Below, in pieces: positions 1 through 6,067 of a stretch of DNA of 22,913 nt. The notes beneath the pieces were generated by a model that was given only the letters and a program-made list of their open reading frames with translations, had not been told where the DNA came from and made no database searches. Both the position numbers and the translations under genes were made by a program. Numbering within the stretch: the first letter of the stretch is position 1; every line of letters starts with the position of its first letter. The stretch is from an uncultured Clostridia bacterium (GTDB taxonomy: Bacteria; Bacillota; Clostridia; Oscillospirales; Oscillospiraceae), in the NCBI GenBank assembly GCA_937858235.1, contig CALLZZ010000164.1, positions 1 through 22,913 of the forward strand, read 5' to 3'.

Positions 1-276
1 CTCGGGAGAACGAAGAAAGAGACGGTGCAGACCTGCTGGGGAAGATTCTGGACAGGAATAACCTGAACAGAGCCTACAAGCAGGTTAAACGTAATCACGG
101 TGCGCCGGGAATAGATGGGATGGTTGCGAGAACACAGGGAAGAGCTTCTGAATAGCATCCGGGACGGCGAGTATGAGCCAAACCCGGTGCGACGCAAGGA
201 AATCCCCAAACCGGATGGCAGCGGAATGCGAAAGCTGGGGATACCGACGGTCGTTGACCGCGTTATCCAGCAGGCA
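1..276 (+). pseudogene. Group II intron reverse transcriptase/maturase, N-terminal remnant
   Basis: Two reading frames together give the start of an LtrA-type maturase. Frame 3 reads LDRNNLNRAYKQVKRNHGAPGIDGM up to about base 120 and then hits a stop. The frame opening at 115 continues with WLREHREELLNSI, VRRKEIPKPDGSG and RKLGIPTVVDRVIQQA up to base 276. In intact proteins about ten residues lie between IDGM and WLREH, so a small frame-shifting deletion sits near 118-120. These are the RT0/RT1 blocks; the polymerase YADD region, the maturase domain and the endonuclease domain are all missing. The true start lies left of the window. This is a dead intron fragment. Family assignment is confident, function is lost. 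Confidence 0.85.
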
Positions 277-381
277 AAGGAAGAAATGGCCGAAATACTG
301 ACCCATGCCGCTTTTTACACGGGATGGCCCAAAGCATGGGCGGCGTTCCGAATGGCCAAAGAGGTTTATGTAGAAGAATAA
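277..381 (+). pseudogene. Carboxymuconolactone decarboxylase-like C-terminal tail
   Basis: After VIQQA the same open frame changes character and reads EEMAEILTHAAFYTGWPKAW then AAFRMAKEV, the C-terminal helix pattern of the carboxymuconolactone decarboxylase/AhpD-like family (E-x-x-x-H-x-x-x-Y-x-G-W-P). The tail is joined in frame to the intron fragment, giving an 88-aa chimera (115-381). Only about 34 residues of a family usually near 120 aa or longer remain, and the CxxxH active-site stretch is absent. It ends 13 bases before the aldo/keto reductase gene, so the two genes were probably neighbours before the deletion. The chimera is unlikely to be functional. Confidence 0.7.
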
Positions 382-394
382 GGAGGAATATACG

Positions 395-1171
395 ATGATT
401 TTTGAAGAAACTTATATGCTTTCAAACGGAGTTAAAATTCCCAAGTTGGGTCTGGGTACATGGTTTATCGAGGATGCCAACGCGGCGAAAGCAGTTTGCG
501 ATACAGTTAAAATCGGTTACCGCCATTTTGACTCGGCGCAGGCATATGGCAACGAGCATGGCGTTGGCGAGGGGATTCGTAGCTGCGGCGTTCCTCGTAA
601 AGAGCTGTTCGTAACCACGAAGCTGGCTGCCGAGATCAAAAACTATCGGGAGGCTGCGGAAGCAATTGATGGTTCTCTAAAGACAATGGGCATGGATTAT
701 ATCGATATGATGCTGATTCATAGTCCCCAGCCCTGGAAGGAGTATCGAAACGGCGACTATGCCGAGGGAAACCAAGAAGCATGGCGTGCTCTGGAAGACG
801 CCTACAAGGCTGGAAAGCTGCGCGTGATCGGTGTGTCGAACTATGAAAAGAAAGACATTGACAACATTCTGTCTGGGTGCAGCATCGCGCCCATGGTCAA
901 TCAGTTGCTTGTTCATGTGAGCAATACTCCCTTTGTACTGATGGAGTATTCTGAGAGCAAGGGGATGCTGGTGGAGGCTTACTCACCTATTGCCCACGGC
1001 GAAGTGCTGAACAACGGGACGATTGTTGCAATTGCGAAGAGGTACGGAGTCTCCGTGCCACAGCTTTGTATCCGTTACGATTTGCAGCTTGGAACACTGC
1101 CACTACCTAAAACAGTCAATCCAGAGCACATGCCACGGTATCGAGCTTTTACCCGGACAAACATGGGTTGA
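395..1171 (+). CDS. Aldo/keto reductase family protein, C-terminus altered
   Basis: Predicted soluble NAD(P)H-dependent reductase of aldehydes and ketones. The AKR catalytic tetrad is visible: Asp46 (FDSAQAYG), Tyr51, Lys76 (TTKL) and His109 (LIHSP). GVSNY at 146-150 and LPLPKTVNPEHM at 235-246 match the substrate-side loop and the NADP-phosphate loop. An AGGAGG site at 381-386 lies 8 bases before the ATG. After EHM the usual C-terminal helices (NAEVDF.. type) are missing; instead there are 12 unrelated residues and a stop. An alternative frame stays open to a TAA at 1200-1202. At 258 aa it is 15-25 residues short of typical members. It could still fold, but cofactor closure may be weakened. 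The physiological substrate cannot be told. Confidence 0.85.
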   Translation: MIFEETYMLSNGVKIPKLGLGTWFIEDANAAKAVCDTVKIGYRHFDSAQAYGNEHGVGEGIRSCGVPRKELFVTTKLAAEIKNYREAAEAIDGSLKTMGMDYIDMMLIHSPQPWKEYRNGDYAEGNQEAWRALEDAYKAGKLRVIGVSNYEKKDIDNILSGCSIAPMVNQLLVHVSNTPFVLMEYSESKGMLVEAYSPIAHGEVLNNGTIVAIAKRYGVSVPQLCIRYDLQLGTLPLPKTVNPEHMPRYRAFTRTNMG

Positions 1172-1229
1172 AGACTATACTAAGGGCACTATTGCAGCAT
1201 AAATCATAAATGGTTTGAAGGAGGTAAAA

Positions 1230-1439
1230 ATGTTAGTATTGGGTATTAACCGCATTTTGAAGTGGGTTCAGATTACTACGGGATGGGGAACATATACTTG
1301 CCCGACAAAAGAAATTAACGGCAAATTATTTTTCAAGTTCAAAAATGAGGGGCACAAGGTGATGGATTTTGCATCAGAGCACACTACAGAATTAGTTTCA
1401 GAAGGAGGGGAAATTATATCCAAAAAGTTAAAAAGGTAA
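1230..1439 (+). CDS. Small hypothetical protein, 69 aa
   Basis: I do not recognise this protein. The start at 1230 is chosen because AAGGAGG at 1218-1224 lies 5 bases upstream; the slightly longer frame from 1215 would start inside that site. The product begins MLVLGINRILKW, has a YTCPTKEI segment with one Cys, is lysine rich at the end (SKKLKR) and shows no signal peptide, membrane segment or known motif. A strong terminator follows 4 bases after the stop, so it is the last gene of the transcript that includes the aldo/keto reductase. Ribosome site plus terminator make it a plausible real gene; function unknown. Confidence 0.55.
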   Translation: MLVLGINRILKWVQITTGWGTYTCPTKEINGKLFFKFKNEGHKVMDFASEHTTELVSEGGEIISKKLKR

Positions 1440-1442
1440 AGT

Positions 1443-1482
1443 AAACTCCTCACCGCTGTCAAAGGTTGTGAGGAGTTTTTAT
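1443..1482 (+). terminator. Rho-independent terminator
   Basis: A perfect 11-bp stem, AAACTCCTCAC (1443-1453) with GTGAGGAGTTT (1468-1478), closes a 14-base loop and is followed by a T run. It ends the aldo/keto reductase-small ORF transcript. Confidence 0.9.
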
Positions 1483-1486
1483 GTCC

Positions 1487-1575
1487 TTATGCCTGAATTT
1501 CCGTGCCGTCCTTAAAGGTGAACCGTACATCGTGAGCAGCCCGAAGGTTACTCCTGAAAAGATATTTCAATGTGC
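1487..1575 (-). pseudogene. Unidentified gene tail (C-terminus only)
   Basis: On the minus strand a frame ending at TAA 1487-1489 reads NLRAAHDVRFTFKDGTEIQA. The FTFKDGTEI ending looks like a genuine protein C-terminus; similar endings occur in some recombinase-type proteins, but I cannot name the family. The frame differs from that of the GrpB-like remnant immediately upstream (stop at 1579-1581), so this is probably the tail of another gene joined to it by deletion. Confidence 0.35.
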
Positions 1576-1578
1576 TGA

Positions 1579-1869
1579 TTATTCCGCAGTCACGGCCCGT
1601 CCCATGACTTCGCTGACCACGGCGGTTTTCGCATCCGCGTAGTTTTGCACGTTATCCCATACCTGCCGAGCCAGTTCACGCTTGACTTGCGCATATTTCT
1701 CGCGGTCAGCTTCATTCGTGCGAAGCCAGTCCCGAAAACGAAGTATGCGCTCCACTTCGGACGTTCCTTCACTGAACACATGAAAATTGATATATTCCTC
1801 ACGTGAAGAATTCTCTGTATGATTCATTTTTTCACAGTCTTTCGGTTCATTAAGGGATAGCTGTGCCAT
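1579..1869 (-). pseudogene. GrpB (UPF0157) family protein, N-terminus lost
   Basis: Residues about 25-95 match the C-terminal half of GrpB/UPF0157 proteins, nucleotidyltransferase-fold proteins usually about 170-185 aa: INFHVFSEGTSEVERILRF, RDWLRTNEADREKYAQVKR and NYADAKTAVVSEV. The N-terminal nucleotidyltransferase core, with the Gly-Ser and acidic motifs, is absent; the first 20 residues are unrelated. The remnant still has a ribosome site (GGGAG, 1876-1880 on the complement) 6 bases before its ATG and lies 12 bases after the Fic stop, so it is transcribed and probably translated as the second gene of a Fic operon. The catalytic part is gone, so I call it a pseudogene, although a 96-aa product may be made. 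Confidence 0.7.
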
Positions 1870-1881
1870 CTTTTTCTCCCG

Positions 1882-2772
1882 CTAATATGTGATCCTAAAA
1901 TAATCCAGATACTTCTTAAACTGATCCTGCGCCGCAAGGCAGGTATCGGTCAGGTAGCCCTTTTCCCGATCCCACTCATGTAGCCCGCGATAGTAAAACA
2001 TCTTCATATCGTCGCCGATGATAAAGGGCACAATGTTGTTCCGCAGGCACTCCTTGAACAGAATCAGCCGGCCCACACGGCCGTTGCCGTCCTGAAACGG
2101 GTGGATGCTCTCAAAGTGCACATGAAAATCGAGAAGCTCCTCGAAGGTCTTTTCCTTTACCGCGTTGTAGTCGGCCAGCAGCTTCTTCATGGCCGGGGCG
2201 ACCTGTTCGGGAGGCGTGGTCTCTCTGCCGCCGACCTCGTTCGGTATCCGCTTGTAATCGCCCACGGCGAACCAGTCCAGCCGCGAGTTGCTGGTGCCAT
2301 TTTTCAGCGTGAGATGCAGCTCCTTGATGAATTTTCCCGTCAGCGCGTACTTTGCTTGGGTAATAATCAGGTCGATGCCTTTGAAATGGTTTGCCGTCTC
2401 GACGATATCGTCCACGTTCATCGCTTTGCCGGCCGGGCCGATGGTATTGGTCTCAAAGATGTAACGCGTCTGGTCATGGGTCAGGCGGTTGCCCTCAATA
2501 TGGTTGGAGTTGTAGGTCAGCTCAATTTGCACCTTGTGATAAATCCCGCCGGAGGTTTTCGCCGCCTGCTCCGCCCGCAGAATATCCAAAAGCGTTTTCG
2601 GCGCGTCGGAATGCTTGTTGACGCGCTCCGGTTTTTCTGCGTTTTCGGGGATGTTCCATGTCTTTCCTGTCAGAAACGCGCCGGGGATTTTGTTCTGGGC
2701 ACAGTAATTGCGGACCGTCCGTTCGGACATCTTCCACTTCTTTGCCGTTTGTGACACCGACAGATAATTCAT
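1882..2772 (-). CDS. Fic family protein with N-terminal helix-turn-helix
   Basis: Predicted AMP-transferase that moves AMP from ATP onto a target protein. The full Fic motif HPFQDGNGRVGR is at residues 224-235, with the catalytic His and the Asn-Gly-Arg phosphate cradle intact. Upstream, SNHIEG (89-94) fits the S/T-x-x-x-E-G/N inhibitory helix, making this a class II, self-inhibited Fic protein. Residues about 1-45 (YLSVSQTAKKWKMSERTVRN) form a MerR/excisionase-like DNA-binding helix-turn-helix, so it may bind DNA or regulate itself. I take the ATG at 2772 because AAAGGGGG lies 7 bases upstream; the ATG at 2790 adds 6 residues without a ribosome site. Length 296 aa, complete. It could be a toxin-like or signalling Fic; no separate antitoxin gene is seen. 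Confidence 0.9.
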   Translation of the reverse strand: MNYLSVSQTAKKWKMSERTVRNYCAQNKIPGAFLTGKTWNIPENAEKPERVNKHSDAPKTLLDILRAEQAAKTSGGIYHKVQIELTYNSNHIEGNRLTHDQTRYIFETNTIGPAGKAMNVDDIVETANHFKGIDLIITQAKYALTGKFIKELHLTLKNGTSNSRLDWFAVGDYKRIPNEVGGRETTPPEQVAPAMKKLLADYNAVKEKTFEELLDFHVHFESIHPFQDGNGRVGRLILFKECLRNNIVPFIIGDDMKMFYYRGLHEWDREKGYLTDTCLAAQDQFKKYLDYFRITY

Positions 2773-2800
2773 ACCGTGCCCCCTTTGCATTTCTGCCTTT

Positions 2801-2829
2801 ATTATAGCATATTATCGGCAAGAAATCAA
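2801..2829 (-). promoter_or_regulatory. Promoter of the Fic operon
   Basis: On the minus strand TTGATT (2824-2829) and a perfect TATAAT (2801-2806) are separated by exactly 17 bases, about 30 bases upstream of the chosen Fic start. Confidence 0.75.
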
Positions 2830-2948
2830 TAAAATATGCACCACACAATTTGAATATTTGCCGATGCCGGCAAGTTTCCGATTTTCATATCCCCGGCGGG
2901 ATAATATCGTCAATGGAAAAGGTTTGTTTCGGTACGGAAAATGTGCGC

Positions 2949-2980
2949 AAAAAAGGCGGCGGACAGTTTTGTCCGTCACC
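2949..2980 (-). terminator. Terminator after the MerR gene
   Basis: On the minus strand GGTGACGGAC pairs with GTCCGCCGCC (one mismatch, one G-T pair) across a 6-base loop and is followed by six Ts. It lies 25 bases after the MerR stop and separates that gene from the Fic operon. Confidence 0.8.
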
Positions 2981-3004
2981 TTTCGCTTCGATGGGTTTCT
3001 GATG

Positions 3005-3760
3005 TTATGAGCAGAAAATCCGAACCGCGTCTCTTAAAAACACGGCGCATCCGGGAGCAATTTTATCAAAGTAGGCCGTAAAGCGGGGATCGTCCACATA
3101 CATCTGCGCAACGCCCCTGTGCGCTTCTTTGCTGTAATGATCCCAGTAAAAGCAAAGCCACCTCTTGTGGAGCGCGCAGGCTTTTTGCGCCAGTTCGCCG
3201 CCGGGGTCGCCCTGCTCGAAGGCCGCCTTCAAGGTGCGGTTCAGCTCCTGCGTCAGGGCTTCCAGTTCGCCGTACTGCTCTTTGGTCATGTTTTTGAGCT
3301 TGGCGTTCGAACGGTCGACGGCTTCGTCCCCGTATTTTTCCCGGATTTCCCCTCCGTATTTTTGCTCGTTGTCCAAAATCAGCTTTTCCTTGAAGCCCTC
3401 GAATTTTTCCTCATCTGTCATTTCCGCTTCTCCCTTCATTGCCGAAATGCTTTTCTGTACATTGTCGATCAGGCGGTCCAGCCGGGCACGCTTCTCCCGC
3501 AGAGCGGTGAGATGATTCTGCAGAGCGGACAGTCCGTCAAAGTCCTTCTCCGCCAAAATGCGCCCGATTTCCGACAGTTCCACGCCCAGTTCCCGGTAGA
3601 ATAAAATCTGCTGGAGCCGGTTTACTTCCGTTTCCCCGTAAATCCGGTACCCGTTGGAGCGCACGGCCTTCGGCGGGAGCAGGCCGCACTGGTCATAATA
3701 GCGAAGCGTCCGGGTGCTGACGCCTGCCAATTTTGCAAGTCGATTGATGGTGTATTCCAT
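3005..3760 (-). CDS. MerR family regulator with TipAS-type ligand domain
   Basis: Transcriptional activator that twists long-spacer promoters and senses drug-like ligands. Residues 1-70 are a typical MerR winged helix: YTINRLAKLAGVSTRTLRYY, then GLLPPKAVRSNGYRIYGE. A coiled-coil linker follows (about 75-112), then a TipAS domain (about 135-248) with EKYGDEAVDRS, a WLCFYWDHYSKEAHRGVAQM core and the end FTAYFDKIAPGCAVFLRDAV. At 251 aa it has the usual length of TipAL-like proteins. AGGAGG lies just before the ATG. Its promoter has the 19-bp spacer expected for autoregulation by a MerR protein. The ABC exporter genes lie divergently next to it, so it may have controlled drug export, but no second MerR-type promoter was seen in front of them. 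Confidence 0.92.
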   Translation of the reverse strand: MEYTINRLAKLAGVSTRTLRYYDQCGLLPPKAVRSNGYRIYGETEVNRLQQILFYRELGVELSEIGRILAEKDFDGLSALQNHLTALREKRARLDRLIDNVQKSISAMKGEAEMTDEEKFEGFKEKLILDNEQKYGGEIREKYGDEAVDRSNAKLKNMTKEQYGELEALTQELNRTLKAAFEQGDPGGELAQKACALHKRWLCFYWDHYSKEAHRGVAQMYVDDPRFTAYFDKIAPGCAVFLRDAVRIFCS

Positions 3761-3783
3761 TGACGTTTCCTCCTGTGAGTATC

Positions 3784-3814
3784 AGTATAAACTATGACGC
3801 AACGTAAATGTCAA
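3784..3814 (-). promoter_or_regulatory. MerR-type promoter with 19-bp spacer
   Basis: On the minus strand a perfect TTGACA (3809-3814) and TATACT (3784-3789) are 19 bases apart, two more than optimal, as in promoters activated by MerR proteins. The spacer carries ACG-TTG-CGT dyad symmetry, the expected operator place. It lies directly upstream of the MerR gene. Confidence 0.8.
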
Positions 3815-3837
3815 TACTTTTTTGAAAAATATATGAA

Positions 3838-4143
3838 ACGAGAGACAGCCCCCTTGCGGGGCGCTCCCGATTGCTGTCGTGGTTAATTGTACTTTTTGAG
3901 GATGCTGGCGCAGACTGCCCCGACGGCTACACATTATGGACCAGGAGCGTTTCACTCCCGATACCCGGCACATGATTGTCTTTGATGTGCTTTCCCATGA
4001 ATCCCCCGTTGGTTTCAAGGGTGAGCGTATGCGTCTGTTCCTGACGGACGAGGGATACATAAAAGCATTGGCCTCTCAGGGGCGCAATGAAATCAAAATC
4101 AAAAATCATGCCGGAGTATCATCCGGCCATCTTCTCTACGACC
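3838..4143 (+). other. Gap with unidentified ORF remnant
   Basis: About 300 bases without a confident gene. A nested inverted repeat (GACAGC 3844-3849 with GCTGTC 3873-3878, enclosing CCCC and GGGG) opens it. A frame without ribosome site or promoter (ATG 3936, stop 4146-4148) reads DTRHMIVFDVLSHESPVGFK and ERMRLFLTDEGYIKAL, which looks protein-like but which I cannot assign. It is probably a coding fragment brought next to the ABC transporter genes by a deletion. Confidence 0.35.
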
Positions 4144-4144
4144 A

Positions 4145-4801
4145 TTAAAAACAAGCGAACTGAAAAAGTATTATGGTGCCGGTGCAAATCTTGTAAAAGC
4201 TCTGGACGGCGTTGTCCTAAACGTGGAGCCTGGAGAATTCGTGGCCATTGTCGGCACATCCGGCAGCGGTAAGTCCACACTGCTACACATGCTCGGCGGG
4301 TTAGACAATCCGACTTCCGGCAGTGTGGAGGTCAGCGGAAAAGAGTTATCTAAAATGAACGACGATCAGTTCACAATTTTCCGGCGCAGGAATATCGGCT
4401 TTATCTTTCAGAATTACAATCTTGTGCCGATCCTGAATGTGTATGAAAACATCGTCCTTCCCATTGAGTTGGACGGTGAGAAACCGGATAAGGCATTCGT
4501 CGACAAAATTGTAAAGATGCTGGGGCTGACAGAGAAGCTGAACAACCTGCCAAACAACCTCTCAGGTGGTCAGCAGCAGCGTGTGGCAATCGCAAGAGCA
4601 TTGGCGACAAAGCCCGCCATCATTCTTGCGGATGAACCCACCGGGAATCTGGACAGCAAGACCAGTCAGGAAGTGCTGGGGCTTCTGAAAATGACCAGCC
4701 AGCAATTCCATCAGACCATCGTGATGATTACCCATAACAATGAGATTGCCCAGCTTGCGGACCGGATTATCCGTATTGAAGATGGCCGGATTGTGGCATA
4801 A
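4145..4801 (+). CDS. ABC transporter ATP-binding protein, start codon lost
   Basis: ATPase subunit of a MacB/BceA-type exporter that drives FtsX-like permeases. The nucleotide-binding domain is complete: Walker A GTSGSGKST, Q-loop FIFQNYNLVP, signature LSGGQQQR, Walker B IILADEPTGNLD and H-loop VMITHN. The family N-terminus is recognisable as LKTSELKKYYGAGANLVKAL from base 4145, but no ATG, GTG or TTG in this frame lies between the upstream stop (4088-4090) and a GTG at 4223. That GTG would delete the first strands of the fold. The intact gene probably began in the deleted or altered stretch around 4140. Thirteen bases separate it from the next permease. Activity is therefore uncertain although the domain is intact. 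Confidence 0.85.
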   Translation, partial: LKTSELKKYYGAGANLVKALDGVVLNVEPGEFVAIVGTSGSGKSTLLHMLGGLDNPTSGSVEVSGKELSKMNDDQFTIFRRRNIGFIFQNYNLVPILNVYENIVLPIELDGEKPDKAFVDKIVKMLGLTEKLNNLPNNLSGGQQQRVAIARALATKPAIILADEPTGNLDSKTSQEVLGLLKMTSQQFHQTIVMITHNNEIAQLADRIIRIEDGRIVA

Positions 4802-4813
4802 GGGGGTCGGAGG

Positions 4814-6042
4814 ATGTTTCAGAATAATAATAGCGCAATTGCAAAACGGCTTGCCCAAAAAAGCCTACACTCTGACAGGCGCAGAAACATATTTACTATC
4901 GTTACCATCGCAATAGCGGCTTGTCTGATGGGGAATACTCTATCAGCTCAATTTATATGGACGAAGATGTACTCCGCTTGGGAAAACTGACATGGGAAGG
5001 GGCTTTGCCCAGCACCTCGGATGATGTCATGCTTGAGCGGGCATACCTTTCAAAAATAAATACAAAAGCTGATATTGGAGATACCATCACTCTTGATATC
5101 GGAAATGGCGGCAAGCAATATCATATTACAGGTTTTATTCAATATGGAGCAAAGAGTGAGGATGCCACAAGTTTTAACATCATTCGCTCCAAAGACAGTT
5201 TCACAGCCGATGATGTTACACGGGGCGCAGTATATGTGAGGCTTTCCAATTCCTCCAATCTATCTGCCGATTCACTGGAAAAAGCTATTTATGACATTGC
5301 CGGACATTATGACATTCCCCGTAAGAATGTTAAAACGAATTCTTCCTATTTCAATGCGATTGAGCCAATCAGCATAGGCAACCTACTTGCCATCATTGGT
5401 GTTGCAGCTATGATAGGCCTTGCATCGGCACTGGTCATTTACAGTATTTTTTATATCTCGGTCACAGGAAAGGTTCGGGAATACGGTCAATTACGAACCA
5501 TCGGTACGACAAATGCCAATCCGGAGAAAAAGGCCAATGTCGAAACAGAGCTTCGAGCCATTGTCGCATCTGATTCTTCCTTTCATTTGAAAGTATTGGA
5601 CGATCTGATTGCCGAAAAGGAAATTGAGTTTCAAACGATGTCTTTCATTCTCTACTCTATCGTTTTGGTCATAGCATTTTTCGGAATCATCAGCCTGATC
5701 AACACGGTCGTTACAAACGTGCTGTCCCGCAGGCAGGAGCTGGGTGTGCTGCAGGCCATCGGTCTGAGCAACAAGCAACTAAATCAAATGCTTCAAAGCG
5801 AGGGTATGATCTATACGCTTGGCACCGTGACCGCAACACTTACTGTGGGTACAGGGTTAGGCTGGTTACTCTGCAAAGGCATCCGTCGCTTTTCAGAGGT
5901 TCCTTATATTGATTATCATTTTCCACTGATACCAGCCCTGCTATTTCTTGCGGTATTTTTGCTCATACAAATCAGCATATCCTTTGCTTCAAGCCGTGGC
6001 ATAAAAAAACAATCGCTGGTTGAGCGGATGCGGGAAGCGTAA
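4814..6042 (+). pseudogene. FtsX-like ABC permease with two internal deletions
   Basis: Paralogue of the next gene (both start MFQNNN) and permease partner of the ATPase. AAGGGGG at 4800-4806 precedes ATG 4814, which encodes MFQNNNSAIAKRLAQKS and the first membrane helix to ACLMG. Near 4930 the sequence jumps, out of frame, to SDGEYSISSIYMDE, losing about 65 codons by comparison with the intact paralogue. The frame then holds part of the extracellular domain and the first FtsX block up to YGQLRTIGTT, where a second, in-frame jump (about 5510) leads to NPEKKANVETELRAIV and the final FtsX block (GVLQAIGLSNKQL), about 360 codons lost. The last helices and C-terminus SLVERMREA are kept. The separately open part (4921-6042) encodes about 370 aa against 827 in the paralogue. 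Non-functional. Confidence 0.85.
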
Positions 6043-6067
6043 AATAAAGAGGTAAGAAGGTGATATT

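Noticed and set aside
2101..2754. 217-aa plus-strand open frame
   Set aside because: Exactly antisense to the Fic gene, no ribosome site, composition of a GC-rich shadow frame.
3119..3604. 161-aa plus-strand open frame
   Set aside because: Antisense shadow of the MerR/TipAS gene without start signals.
4223..4801. ABC ATPase starting at GTG 4223
   Set aside because: Would remove the conserved first strands that are clearly encoded from 4145; kept as a gene with a lost start.
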